A stretch of 64,000 nt of DNA from Mycolicibacterium neoaurum (GCF_036946495.1 NZ_JAQIIX010000002.1:3968001-4032000), one strand, 5' to 3'. Counted from the first letter of the stretch, positions 9,294 through 17,015 are shown. Numbers and translations are program-made. The notes: generated from the sequence alone by a model not told the origin.

Positions 9294-9328
9294 GGAGCGC
9301 GAGCCGTCACCGTCGCGGCTCGCGCTCC
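9294..9328 (+). terminator. Hairpin terminator between convergent ftsK and argA
   Basis: A perfect 13-bp inverted repeat (GGAGCGCGAGCCG and its complement, arms 9294-9306 and 9316-9328, loop 9 bases) lies 17 bases after the ftsK stop and 8 bases from the argA stop. It is placed to end transcription from both directions. There is no U-tract, as is common for mycobacterial terminators. Confidence 0.7.
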
Positions 9329-9336
9329 ACAAGTCA

Positions 9337-9858
9337 CTAAAGGGTGAGCAGCATGCGGGTGTTGCCGAGGATGTTCGGCTTCACATAGGAAAGGTCGAGG
9401 AACTCGGCCATACCGGTATCGAAGGACCGGCACATCTCCTCGTAGACCTCGGCGGTCACCGGGGTGCCCTCGATCTCGGTGAAACCGTGCCTACCGAAGA
9501 AATCGGTCTCGAAGGTGAGCACGAAGATGCGCTGCAGGTGGAGTTCACGTGCCACGGCGAGCAGCTGGGCCACCACCCGGTGGCCGACTCCCTTGCCACG
9601 GACCTTCGGATGTACCGCGACGGTGCGCACCTCGCCGAGGTCGGCCCACAGCACGTGCAGAGCACCGCAGCCCACGATCTCACCGCCGGCCTCGGCAACC
9701 CAGAACTCCTGCACCGCCTCGTAGAGGTTGACCAGGTTCTTCTCCAGCAGGATCTTGCCCGCATAGATGTCCACGAGATCCTTGATCGCCGGCACATCGG
9801 AGGTACGGGCCCGGCGCACCACAAGGGCATCTGGGACTTGATCGACCACCTCGCTCAC
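9337..9858 (-). CDS. argA: Amino-acid N-acetyltransferase (GNAT-type glutamate/glutamine acetyltransferase)
   Basis: A 173-residue GNAT acetyltransferase closely resembling Rv2747, which acetylates L-glutamine/L-glutamate from acetyl-CoA in the first step of arginine synthesis. The family pattern is clear: VVRRARTSDVPAIKDLVD at the N-terminus, the acetyl-CoA loop VHPKVRGKGVGHRVV, and the nearly invariant FLDLSYVKPNILGN tail. Unlike classical ArgA it lacks the amino-acid-kinase domain, as in mycobacteria generally. The GTG at 9858 is chosen because the length matches Rv2747 (174 aa). A longer in-frame start would reach into the divergent pgsA start region. Confidence 0.88.
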   Translation of the reverse strand: MSEVVDQVPDALVVRRARTSDVPAIKDLVDIYAGKILLEKNLVNLYEAVQEFWVAEAGGEIVGCGALHVLWADLGEVRTVAVHPKVRGKGVGHRVVAQLLAVARELHLQRIFVLTFETDFFGRHGFTEIEGTPVTAEVYEEMCRSFDTGMAEFLDLSYVKPNILGNTRMLLTL

Positions 9859-9900
9859 AGCAGCGAGAGTATCGGCACGGGCAACCGATATTCTGTTTCG

Positions 9901-10494
9901 GTGCCGGGCCAACCAGATACCGATCCAGTGGTGCCCCGTGCGTCAGTCGCCAACGTCGCCAATCTGCTGACCGGTGTCCGATTCGTGCTCGTGCCGGTCT
10001 TCCTGGCCGCCCTGTTCGCCGGTGACGGTCATGAGACGTCCTGGCGGACAATCGCTTTCATCGTGTTCACGACGGCGGTCATCACCGACCACCTGGATGG
10101 GGCGCTGGCCCGCGCCTACGGCATGGTCACCGAATTCGGCAAGCTGGCCGATCCGATCGCCGACAAGCTGTTGATCGGCTCGGCGCTGATCGGATTGTCG
10201 ATGCTGGGCGATCTGCCCTGGTGGATCACGATCGTCATCATGATCAGGGAGATCGGCGTCACAGTGCTGCGACTGGCGGTGCTGCGCCACGGTGTCATCC
10301 CGGCCAGCCGCGGCGGCAAGGTGAAGACCTTGGTCCAGGCCGTCGCGATCGGCCTGTTCATCCTGCCGATCTCCGGGCTGTGGTTGACCACGGCCACCGC
10401 GATCATGTGGTTGGCCGTTGTGCTGACGGTGCTGACGGGCGCCGACTATGTGGTGTCGGCGGTGCGCGACTCCCGGGCCAGGCCGGCCACGTGA
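9901..10494 (+). CDS. pgsA: CDP-alcohol phosphatidyltransferase (phosphatidylglycerophosphate synthase type)
   Basis: A 197-residue integral membrane enzyme that transfers a phosphatidyl group from CDP-diacylglycerol to glycerol-3-phosphate or a similar alcohol. The catalytic signature D-x2-DG-x2-AR-x8-G-x3-D-x3-D is complete in the segment DHLDGALARAYG...GKLADPIADK. Several hydrophobic helices cover the rest, and the C-terminus is short and basic. The GTG at 9901 lies 42 bases from the divergent argA start. It corresponds to the gene called pgsA3 in M. tuberculosis. The exact alcohol acceptor cannot be read from sequence. A hairpin follows six bases after the stop. Confidence 0.88.
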   Translation: MPGQPDTDPVVPRASVANVANLLTGVRFVLVPVFLAALFAGDGHETSWRTIAFIVFTTAVITDHLDGALARAYGMVTEFGKLADPIADKLLIGSALIGLSMLGDLPWWITIVIMIREIGVTVLRLAVLRHGVIPASRGGKVKTLVQAVAIGLFILPISGLWLTTATAIMWLAVVLTVLTGADYVVSAVRDSRARPAT

Positions 10495-10500
10495 CGAAGG

Positions 10501-10537
10501 CGCCCTCCGCCCGGGAACCAACGGGCCGCCGAGGGCG
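10501..10537 (+). terminator. Hairpin after pgsA, overlapping the clgR promoter
   Basis: A stem of CGCCCTC (10501-10507) with GAGGGCG (10531-10537), plus an inner stem GCCCG/CGGGC (10509-10513 with 10522-10526) and an 8-base loop. It follows the pgsA stop by six bases, so it probably acts as a terminator. The same bases contain the clgR promoter. Confidence 0.55.
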
Positions 10538-10540
10538 TTG
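10513..10540 (+). promoter_or_regulatory. ECF-sigma (SigE-type) promoter of clgR
   Basis: GGGAAC (10513-10518), 17 bases, then CGTTG (10536-10540), matching the mycobacterial SigE/SigH-type pattern. The clgR ATG is only 8 bases after the -10 element, so the transcript would be leaderless or nearly so. In M. tuberculosis the clgR-pspA operon is known to depend on SigE. Confidence 0.7.
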
Positions 10541-10548
10541 ACCCAGGT

Positions 10549-10866
10549 ATGACGACACTGCTGCGTGAGGTGATCGGCGACGTGCTGCGTGGCGCACGGA
10601 CCGGGCAGGGGCGGACCCTGCGTGAGGTGTCCGACGCAGCCCGGGTCAGCCTCGGCTACCTGTCCGAGGTCGAGCGGGGCCGCAAGGAAGCTTCCAGCGA
10701 GCTGCTCAGCGCCATCTGCGATGCCCTGGACATCCCGATGTCGCGGGTACTCTTCGACGCCGGTGAGCAGCTGGCGCGCCACGAGCATGCCGCCGGGGGC
10801 GTGACGGGCATCGACGCCGCCACCAAGGTCGTGATCCCACAGGTCGTGTCCATGGCGGTGGCTTGA
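10549..10866 (+). CDS. clgR: Clp gene/stress regulator ClgR (XRE-family)
   Basis: A 105-residue helix-turn-helix activator (Rv2745c type). The XRE/Cro HTH spans about residues 20-75, with SDAARVSLGYLSEVERGRKEASSELL as the recognisable segment (shown for identity). Homologues activate clp protease genes, other proteases and the RecA-NDp promoters. Two such promoters occur in this window, upstream of recA and chiZ. The first gene of a clgR-pspA-pspM operon, it begins almost at the predicted transcription start. The C-terminus ends in small hydrophobic residues (VSMAVA), compatible with Clp degradation of the protein itself as reported for other ClgRs. That last point is inference. Confidence 0.9.
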   Translation: MTTLLREVIGDVLRGARTGQGRTLREVSDAARVSLGYLSEVERGRKEASSELLSAICDALDIPMSRVLFDAGEQLARHEHAAGGVTGIDAATKVVIPQVVSMAVA

Positions 10867-10935
10867 TCGGGTGCTGAAACGATAGGTTGACCCCAAGACG
10901 TTGCGCACCTCCGAACTACGAAGGCGGGAAACTTC

Positions 10936-11748
10936 ATGGCCAATCCGTTCGTCAAGGCGTGGAAGTACCTCATGGCGCTGTTCAGCTCCAAGGTCGACGA
11001 GTATGCCGATCCGAAGGTGCAGATCCAGCAGGCGATCGAGGATGCCCAACGCCAGCATCAGGCCCTGACCCAGCAGGCCGCACAGGTCATCGGCAACCAG
11101 CGTCAGCTGGAGATGCGGCTCAATCGCCAGCTGGCCGATATCGAGAAGCTGCAGGCCAACGTCCGACAGGCGCTGACGCTCGCCGATCAGGCGACCGCGT
11201 CCGGTGACGCCGCCAAGGCCACCGAGTACACCAATGCCGCCGAGGCATTCGCCGCTCAGCTGGTGACCGCCGAACAGAGCGTCGAGGATCTCAAGGCGCT
11301 GCACGACCAGTCGCTGCAGGCCGCCGGCCAGGCCAAGAAGGCCGTCGAGCAGAACGCCATGGTGTTGCAGCAGAAGATCGCCGAGCGCACCAAGCTGCTG
11401 AGCCAGCTGGAGCAGGCCAAGATGCAGGAGCAGGTCAGCGCCTCCCTGCGGTCGATGAGCGAGATCTCCGCACCGGGAACCACACCGAACCTCGATGAGG
11501 TGCGCGAGAAGATCGAACGTCGGTACGCCAATGCGATGGGTGCGACCGAGCTTGCCCAGAATTCGGTCCAGGGTCGGATGATGGAGGTCCAGCAGGCCAG
11601 CGTGCAGATGGCCGGGCACTCCCGTCTCGAGCAGATTCGCGCCTCCATGCGCGGCGAGGCGTTGCCGTCGGGTGACGCCGCAACGCCGACGGCCGACCCG
11701 GCCGCCAATCCGCCGGCAGCCGCACCGGAAAATCCACTGTCGCAATAG
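10936..11748 (+). CDS. pspA: Phage shock protein A / 35-kDa protein
   Basis: A 270-residue PspA/IM30-family protein (Rv2744c type) that binds stressed inner membrane and stabilises it. A short amphipathic N-terminus (MANPFVKAWKYLMALF) is followed by about 200 residues of heptad-rich, Gln/Glu/Ala coiled coil. The final 40 residues are Pro/Ala-rich and probably disordered. AAGGCGGGA lies upstream of the ATG. The gene is 69 bases downstream of clgR and 13 bases upstream of pspM, so the three act as the mycobacterial envelope-stress operon. No PspF-like enhancer protein is present, as expected. Confidence 0.93.
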   Translation: MANPFVKAWKYLMALFSSKVDEYADPKVQIQQAIEDAQRQHQALTQQAAQVIGNQRQLEMRLNRQLADIEKLQANVRQALTLADQATASGDAAKATEYTNAAEAFAAQLVTAEQSVEDLKALHDQSLQAAGQAKKAVEQNAMVLQQKIAERTKLLSQLEQAKMQEQVSASLRSMSEISAPGTTPNLDEVREKIERRYANAMGATELAQNSVQGRMMEVQQASVQMAGHSRLEQIRASMRGEALPSGDAATPTADPAANPPAAAPENPLSQ

Positions 11749-11761
11749 TTCTGGAGGAGAT

Positions 11762-12601
11762 ATGGCTGCGGGACCGCGATCGGGCCGCCGACGGGGATGG
11801 CGCGCAGTGGCCGCGCGGGGTCTCCAGGGCGGGATAGACACCGCCGCCGAATTCTCCGGTCTGCTGGCGAGCAAGCTCGCCGCCATGTCCGACCCACGGG
11901 CCAAGTTGTTGCGCAAGCGCCGATGGGCTTTCCGTCTCGGTCTGTTCTTCGCCCTCAGCAGCGGTTTTTGGATTCTGGTGACCGCGTTGCTGGCGGTGTG
12001 GAGCACCCCGGTGTGGGCGTTGATCGTCACCGGCGTGATCGCCGCGGGTGCTGCGTTCCCGGCCACCTTGTTCCTCCTGCGCTACCGCTGGTTGCTTGCC
12101 GAACCGCTGCCCGCCGGTCCGACCGCCAGGCGGATGCCGCCATGGGGTTCGGCTGCGCGCAAGCCGATGGCCGACCTGGCGTCCTCCGAGCGCGGGTTGT
12201 ATTCGCTACTCGGGGTGCTGCAGCGCAGCCGGATGCTGCCCGAGTCCGACCTGCGCGGTATCGGGGTCGCCGCCGGGCAGACCGCGGTCACCATGTCGGC
12301 CACCGCCGACGAGGTGGTCGCCATGGAGCGCACCGCCTCGGCTTCGCCGCGTGCGCGCGCGCATCTCGCGCCGACCATTGCATCATTCACCGGGCAATTG
12401 CAGCGCGGCGCCCAGCAGTATGACGAAATGGTCACTGCGGCCGCCCAATTGGTGTCCTCTTTGAACGCTGGTCCGGTATCGCAATCGCCCATGGCCCAGC
12501 AGCGCTACCGTGACGAACTGGTCCACGCCACCGACCGGCTGCAGGGCTGGGCGCAGGCCTACAGCGATCTCCGTGATATCGAGGCCCGGCGCGGCGCCTG
12601 A
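11762..12601 (+). CDS. pspM: Phage shock envelope-stress membrane protein PspM
   Basis: A 279-residue membrane protein equivalent to Rv2743c, the partner linking PspA to the membrane. A basic cytosolic N-terminus of about 55 residues is followed by two adjacent hydrophobic helices (FRLGLFFALSSGFWILVTAL and the following ALIVTGVIAAGAAFPATLFLL, each quoted in part). The cytosolic C-terminal part is rich in Ala, Gln and Arg. The start at ATG 11762 is fixed by GGAGGAG seven bases upstream. A longer in-frame version would run back into pspA. The assignment rests on operon position and topology more than on motifs. Confidence 0.82.
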   Translation: MAAGPRSGRRRGWRAVAARGLQGGIDTAAEFSGLLASKLAAMSDPRAKLLRKRRWAFRLGLFFALSSGFWILVTALLAVWSTPVWALIVTGVIAAGAAFPATLFLLRYRWLLAEPLPAGPTARRMPPWGSAARKPMADLASSERGLYSLLGVLQRSRMLPESDLRGIGVAAGQTAVTMSATADEVVAMERTASASPRARAHLAPTIASFTGQLQRGAQQYDEMVTAAAQLVSSLNAGPVSQSPMAQQRYRDELVHATDRLQGWAQAYSDLRDIEARRGA

Positions 12602-13012
12602 TCAGATGTCGTGTGTGCCCAGCTCGGCGGAATCCGGACGTGGGCCGAACCGGTCGATATAGGACTGGTGTTTGGCGGCATCTCGTTGCCGAGCCAGCGC
12701 GTCGACCAACGCGGGGTTCAGGCCGTGCACACGCAGCATGTGCCGACGCCAGATCTTGTTCAGCGCGTGCGAGAAGTAGATGAACGGGATCAGGATGGGG
12801 ACCGTCATCGACAGGTGCACATACAGCGTGGTGGGAATGAGCCAGAACGGCGCAAGCACCAGCACCGCCGGGACCAGCACCCGCAGCATCAAGCGCCGGG
12901 TCGCGCCCGGTCCGGCCAGATCGTCGCGGACCCAATCCAGCATCGAATCTGGCAACCGGCGGCCCAGGCAGTAGCCGATCAGCTGGACCAGATTCGGCTT
13001 CGACCTGGTCAT
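12602..13012 (-). CDS. DUF5313-type membrane protein
   Basis: A 136-residue protein with the MTR-KPN-x-Q start and the RLPDSMLDWVRDDL segment typical of DUF5313 actinobacterial proteins. Two hydrophobic segments (about residues 42-58 and 65-85) suggest a hairpin in the membrane, followed by a basic HALNKIWRRH region. It converges on pspM with no bases between the stops and shares a strand and probably a transcript with the limonene-epoxide-hydrolase-like gene upstream. In M. tuberculosis the gene next to pspM is Rv2742c (PspN). I cannot show that this protein is its equivalent. The function is unknown. Confidence 0.7.
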   Translation of the reverse strand: MTRSKPNLVQLIGYCLGRRLPDSMLDWVRDDLAGPGATRRLMLRVLVPAVLVLAPFWLIPTTLYVHLSMTVPILIPFIYFSHALNKIWRRHMLRVHGLNPALVDALARQRDAAKHQSYIDRFGPRPDSAELGTHDI

Positions 13013-13022
13013 CGCAACCCGG

Positions 13023-13469
13023 TCATCGCAGTCGAGGCCGCAGCGCGGGGATCACCGCTCCGGCCAATCCGCGTACCAGCGCCTTGGTCATGTCGAACAT
13101 GTCGAAGTAGTCGCGCCACAGCGTGATCCGACCGTCGCGCACCTCGAAAACGCCGCATACCCAGAACTGCAGCCGCACCGGGCCGATGACCAGGACATCG
13201 GTGCGCTCATTGAGCACGACACCACCATCGGAGGCGGTTCGGTGGATCGCCACGTCGAACCCGAAGGCGGGCCGGTCCAGACCGCGGAACACGGCAAGGA
13301 CACGACGACTTCCGCGGATGGTCGGGAAACCGACGTTCTGGTAAACGATATCGTCGGCGATCAGTGCGGCCGCGGTGTCGAGATCGGGTCCGCGCAGCGA
13401 GAAGAGGAATTTCTCCACCGTCGCGATATCGGCCGCGTCGGTGCTGGTCTGGGATGCCTGGTCGGTCAT
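13023..13469 (-). CDS. ephG: Limonene-1,2-epoxide hydrolase family protein
   Basis: A 148-residue SnoaL-like (NTF2 fold) protein of the limonene epoxide hydrolase family, equivalent to Rv2740 (EphG, 149 aa), which opens epoxides of sterols and fatty acids by direct water attack. The family Asp-Arg-Asp arrangement is compatible with RTDVLVIG, GRITLWRDYFDMFD and nearby segments. The start ATG 13469 gives a length equal to the M. tuberculosis protein. Longer in-frame sequence upstream is antisense to the divergent glycosyltransferase. The start codons of the two genes lie only about 30 bases apart, so a shared promoter region is likely. Confidence 0.85.
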   Translation of the reverse strand: MTDQASQTSTDAADIATVEKFLFSLRGPDLDTAAALIADDIVYQNVGFPTIRGSRRVLAVFRGLDRPAFGFDVAIHRTASDGGVVLNERTDVLVIGPVRLQFWVCGVFEVRDGRITLWRDYFDMFDMTKALVRGLAGAVIPALRPRLR

Positions 13470-13500
13470 GGAACTCAGCGTATGTGACAGGGTGTGCGGT

Positions 13501-14673
13501 GTGCGCGTAGCAGTGGTGGCCGGACCGGACCCCGGGCATGCCTTCCCCGCGATCGCGCTGTGCCGGCGGTTGCGTGCGGCCGGCGATATACCTGTCCTGT
13601 TCACGGGCGCACAGTGGCTGGATACCGCCCGGTCGGTGGGGTTGCACGCCGAGCTCCTGGCGGGTCTCGACCCTGACGACACCGATGACGACGGTGACGC
13701 GGGTGCCAAGATCCATCGTCGGGCCGCCCGGATGGCGGTGCTCAATGTGTCCGGAATGCGCTCGGCCGCACCTGATCTGGTGATCTCCGATGTCATCACC
13801 GCGTGCGGGGGGATGGCCGCCGAGCTGCTCGGCGTGCCCTGGATCGAACTGAACCCGCATCCGCTGTATCTGCCGTCGAGGGGTCTGCCGCCGCTGGGCA
13901 GCGGTCTGGCGCCCGGGGTGGGGGTGCGGGGGAGGCTGCGCGACACGGTGATGCGCGCGCTGACCGCGCGCTCCATCCGAGCGGGCCATCGGCACCGGGA
14001 GCAGGCCAGGACGGCCATCGGATTACCCGGCCGTGACCCGGGGCCGCTGCGGCGACTGATCGCGACGTTGCCCGCGCTCGAGGTGCCGCGACCGGACTGG
14101 CCGGCCGAGGCGGTCGTCGTCGGCCCATTGCATTTCGAGCCCACCGACGAGGTGTTGGCGACCCCGCCGGGTGAGGGACCGCTGGTGATGGTGGCGCCCT
14201 CGACTGCCGTGACGGGGACCGCTGGCCTTGCCGAACTGGCGTTGTCCGCCCTGCGGCCGGGCCGCGAACTACCGGCCGGTACACGGGTGGCCATATCGCG
14301 TCTCGGCGGTCCCGATCTGGCGTTGCCGGAGTGGGCCGTGGCCGGGCTGGGCCGCCAGGACGAGCTGTTGGCCCAGGCCGATGTGCTGGTCTGTGGTGGT
14401 GGTCACGGGATTGTCGCCAAGGCGCTGCTGCACGGGGTGCCGCTGGTGACCGTTCCGGGCGGAGGTGACCAGTGGGAGATCGCCAATCGGGTGGTGCGGC
14501 AGGGGTCTGGGCGCCTGATCCGGCCGTTGACCGCTGAGTCACTGTCGGCTGCTGTGGCTGCGGTGCTGGCGGATCCGGGGTATCGGCACGCCGCCGAGCG
14601 GGCCGGATCGGGCGCCGACACGGTGGCCGATCCGGTACGGGCGTGCCATGACGCGCTGGCTCTGACCCGCTGA
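13501..14673 (+). CDS. GT1-type glycosyltransferase (Rv2739c-like)
   Basis: A 390-residue protein of the UDP-glycosyltransferase (MGT) type. The N-terminal PDPGHAFPAIALCRRL matches the acceptor-domain start of GT-B enzymes. The C-terminal domain holds the donor-site segment VCGGGHGIVAKALLHGVPLV and VPGGGDQWEIANRV, close to the HGG-x-GT and DQ motifs of the family. The GTG at 13501 (VRVAVVAG) is chosen because it begins the first Rossmann strand. M. tuberculosis Rv2739c is annotated only as an alanine-rich transferase, and sugar and acceptor are unknown. It may be cotranscribed with the DUF3046 gene 19 bases downstream. Confidence 0.8.
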   Translation: MRVAVVAGPDPGHAFPAIALCRRLRAAGDIPVLFTGAQWLDTARSVGLHAELLAGLDPDDTDDDGDAGAKIHRRAARMAVLNVSGMRSAAPDLVISDVITACGGMAAELLGVPWIELNPHPLYLPSRGLPPLGSGLAPGVGVRGRLRDTVMRALTARSIRAGHRHREQARTAIGLPGRDPGPLRRLIATLPALEVPRPDWPAEAVVVGPLHFEPTDEVLATPPGEGPLVMVAPSTAVTGTAGLAELALSALRPGRELPAGTRVAISRLGGPDLALPEWAVAGLGRQDELLAQADVLVCGGGHGIVAKALLHGVPLVTVPGGGDQWEIANRVVRQGSGRLIRPLTAESLSAAVAAVLADPGYRHAAERAGSGADTVADPVRACHDALALTR

Positions 14674-14692
14674 CGGTCGGTAGGTTGGCGGC

Positions 14693-14887
14693 GTGCGTCT
14701 CACCGAGTTCAACGATCGTGTCACCGGCCGGTTCGGTGCCGCCTACGGGGCGTCGGTGCTCGTGGACCATGTGCTGAGCGCGCTGGGCGGCCGGACCGCC
14801 GCCGAGGCCATCGAGGCCGGGGTCGAGCCGCGGGATGTGTGGCGGGCGCTGTGCGCGGATTTCGACGTGCCGCGCGATCAATGGTGA
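14693..14887 (+). CDS. DUF3046 protein
   Basis: A 64-residue protein of the small actinobacterial family DUF3046, found immediately upstream of recA in many mycobacteria (Rv2738c). The conserved start MRLTEFNDRV, the Gly-Arg-Thr motif LGGRTAAEAIEAG and the end DVPRDQW are all present. It starts with GTG. The function is unknown. Its constant link to recA-recX suggests a housekeeping role, but nothing in the sequence points to one. An alpha/beta hydrolase gene converges on it 10 bases downstream. Confidence 0.85.
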   Translation: MRLTEFNDRVTGRFGAAYGASVLVDHVLSALGGRTAAEAIEAGVEPRDVWRALCADFDVPRDQW

Positions 14888-14897
14888 GCGGTGGGGC

Positions 14898-15788
14898 CTA
14901 CCTGGCGAGCACCCGATCCAGGAATTCCACCTGGTCGATGCGGACCTGTGGATCCAGGTAGATGTCGAAGTGGCCGTACGGATAGCGGCGCAGCTCACCG
15001 CGGGGAGCCCGTTCGGCGGTGGTGATGGTCGATCCCGGCGGCGCGGTGGTATCGCCGTCACAGACGCACACCAGCACCGGCATGCTCAGCCGTCGGGCCG
15101 CGCGCACCGGTCGGTAGAAGGGGAAGCGCAGCATGAGGCGCGCCGCGAACTCGTTGCGCCACAGTGATTCCGGACCGACGATGGCGGCGAGACCCGGTTG
15201 TGCGTCCGGCGCGGTCATCGCGGCGACCGTGCCCGGTGCGCCGACGGCGGGTACCAGCAGCGGCGTCGTTCCCCGCCAGGCCCGGATCTGGTCGCGGATC
15301 GCGGCGATCGTGATGCGTGCCGAGGTCAGTGGCGCGACCTTGGCCAGGGTGGGGAGCGCGTCGGTGAACGGGGCCTGGGAGACGACGGCCGCGATGGACG
15401 GATCGTCGGCGGCGATGACGAGTACGTGGCCGCCGCTGAACGACGATCCCCACAGCACGATGCGGTTCGGGTCGATACCGTCGAGTCCGCGGACCCATTC
15501 GACAACGGCTCGGTAGTCCGCGTGCTGCGCGGCGATGTCGATCAGCTGGCGGGGCTGGCCGGAGGACGCGCCGAAACCGCGGTAGTCGAACAGTGCGACG
15601 GCGTAGCCGGCCGCGCAGAATGCCTCGGCATAAGGGGGTAGGCCGTCGTCCCGGGTGCCTGCGAACCCGTGGGCCATGACGACGCAGGGCGTGTCGATGC
15701 CGGGTGTGTTGCCGGTGTCGGGTCGGTACAGGTAGACGGCGAGTTCTGCGCCGGCGACGGGAACCCGCAGGTCCGCACGCTGAGTCAT
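14898..15788 (-). CDS. Alpha/beta hydrolase (dienelactone hydrolase/X-Pro peptidase-like)
   Basis: A 296-residue alpha/beta-hydrolase-fold enzyme. The nucleophile elbow is GSSFSG, the oxyanion strand is VMAHGFAGTRDD, and the acidic residue and histidine of the triad are probably in VCDGDTTAPP and YPYGHFDIYLD. No signal peptide is present, so it is cytosolic. The first residues are MTQRADLRVPVAGAELAVYLYRP, a pattern seen in small-ester hydrolases. The gene is divergent from recA, its start lying 61 bases from the recA SOS box. The substrate is not deducible. Confidence 0.82.
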   Translation of the reverse strand: MTQRADLRVPVAGAELAVYLYRPDTGNTPGIDTPCVVMAHGFAGTRDDGLPPYAEAFCAAGYAVALFDYRGFGASSGQPRQLIDIAAQHADYRAVVEWVRGLDGIDPNRIVLWGSSFSGGHVLVIAADDPSIAAVVSQAPFTDALPTLAKVAPLTSARITIAAIRDQIRAWRGTTPLLVPAVGAPGTVAAMTAPDAQPGLAAIVGPESLWRNEFAARLMLRFPFYRPVRAARRLSMPVLVCVCDGDTTAPPGSTITTAERAPRGELRRYPYGHFDIYLDPQVRIDQVEFLDRVLAR

Positions 15789-15848
15789 CGACCGAGGATA
15801 CCGACCTGCGATACCGACGCCTGCGGCGCGCGGCGTGTCACCTTGCCT

Positions 15849-15864
15849 TCGAACACCTGTTCGC
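15849..15864 (+). promoter_or_regulatory. LexA (SOS) box upstream of recA
   Basis: TCGAAC-acct-GTTCGC matches the mycobacterial SOS box TCGAAC-N4-GTTCGA with one mismatch in the last base. It lies about 108 bases before the recA start. LexA is encoded in this window and would repress the damage-inducible recA promoter here. Confidence 0.88.
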
Positions 15865-15893
15865 TACTGTGGTGATCATTCGGCCGGAGTCAC

Positions 15894-15916
15894 TTGTCGG
15901 TGGTGCGTTCTAGTCT
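15894..15916 (+). promoter_or_regulatory. RecA-NDp (LexA-independent, ClgR-activated) promoter of recA
   Basis: TTGTCGGTG (15894-15902), 8 bases, then TAGTCT (15911-15916) is an exact match to the published RecA-NDp pattern TTGTCRGTG-N8-TAnnnT for DNA damage induction independent of LexA. It sits between the SOS box and the recA start and should give a leader of about 50 bases. Confidence 0.82.
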
Positions 15917-15971
15917 CGCAGCCAACCGACCGGAACCCCGGTCAACCGCACGACTACGGAGAGGTACTCCC

Positions 15972-17015
15972 ATGGCGCCACAGGCTCCCGATCGCGAAAA
16001 AGCACTCGAACTGGCGATGGCCCAGATCGAGAAGAACTACGGCAAGGGTTCGGTGATGCGCCTCGGTGAAGAGGTCCGCCAGCCCATCTCGGTCATCCCC
16101 ACCGGCTCCATCTCGCTGGATGTGGCGCTGGGTATCGGCGGTCTGCCGCGCGGCCGCGTCGTCGAGATCTACGGCCCGGAATCCTCGGGTAAGACCACCG
16201 TCGCGCTGCACGCGGTGGCCAACGCCCAGGCAGCGGGCGGTATCGCGGCGTTCATCGATGCCGAGCACGCGCTCGATCCCGAGTACGCCAAGAAGCTCGG
16301 GGTGGATACCGACGCCCTGCTGGTGTCCCAGCCCGATACCGGTGAGCAGGCACTGGAGATCGCCGACATGCTGGTGCGGTCCGGCGCCATCGACCTCATC
16401 GTCATCGACTCGGTCGCCGCCCTCGTCCCGCGCGCCGAGATCGAGGGCGAGATGGGTGACAGTCATGTCGGTCTGCAGGCCCGCCTGATGAGCCAGGCGC
16501 TGCGCAAGATGACCGGCGCGCTGAACAACTCGGGCACCACGGCCATCTTCATCAACCAGTTGCGCGAGAAGATCGGTGTGATGTTCGGTTCACCCGAGAC
16601 CACCACCGGTGGTAAGGCGTTGAAGTTCTACGCCTCGGTACGCCTGGATGTGCGCCGTATCGAGACACTCAAGGACGGCACCGACGCCGTTGGTAACCGC
16701 ACCCGCGTCAAGGTCGTCAAGAACAAGGTGTCCCCGCCGTTCAAGCAGGCCGAGTTCGACATCCTGTACGGCCACGGCATCAGCCGCGAGGGCTCGCTCA
16801 TCGACATGGGTGTCGAGCACGGCTTCATCCGCAAGTCCGGTTCGTGGTTCACCTACGAGGGTGAGCAGCTGGGACAGGGCAAGGAGAATGCCCGTAAGTT
16901 CTTGTTGGAGAACGTCGATGTGGCCAACGAGATCGAGAAGAAGATCAAGGAGAAGCTCGGCATCGGAGCCGTGCTGACCGATGATGACGTTCTGCCCGCC
17001 CCCGTCGACTTCTGA
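15972..17015 (+). CDS. recA: Recombinase RecA
   Basis: A 347-residue RecA that forms ATP-dependent filaments on single-stranded DNA for homologous recombination and triggers LexA self-cleavage. Walker A GPESSGKT is at about residues 68-75, followed by the AFIDAEHALDP and LIVIDSVAALVPRAE segments and the L2 loop QLREKIGVMFGSPETTTGG. The C-terminus is acidic (DDDVLPAPVDF). There is no intein, unlike M. tuberculosis RecA. GAGAGGT precedes the ATG. The SOS box and the RecA-NDp element upstream give two damage-responsive promoters. recX overlaps its last 35 bases. Confidence 0.98.
   Translation: MAPQAPDREKALELAMAQIEKNYGKGSVMRLGEEVRQPISVIPTGSISLDVALGIGGLPRGRVVEIYGPESSGKTTVALHAVANAQAAGGIAAFIDAEHALDPEYAKKLGVDTDALLVSQPDTGEQALEIADMLVRSGAIDLIVIDSVAALVPRAEIEGEMGDSHVGLQARLMSQALRKMTGALNNSGTTAIFINQLREKIGVMFGSPETTTGGKALKFYASVRLDVRRIETLKDGTDAVGNRTRVKVVKNKVSPPFKQAEFDILYGHGISREGSLIDMGVEHGFIRKSGSWFTYEGEQLGQGKENARKFLLENVDVANEIEKKIKEKLGIGAVLTDDDVLPAPVDF

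Noticed and set aside
9943..12066. 707-codon open frame on the minus strand
   Set aside because: It is antisense to pgsA, clgR, pspA and pspM, all of which have clear families and ribosome sites.
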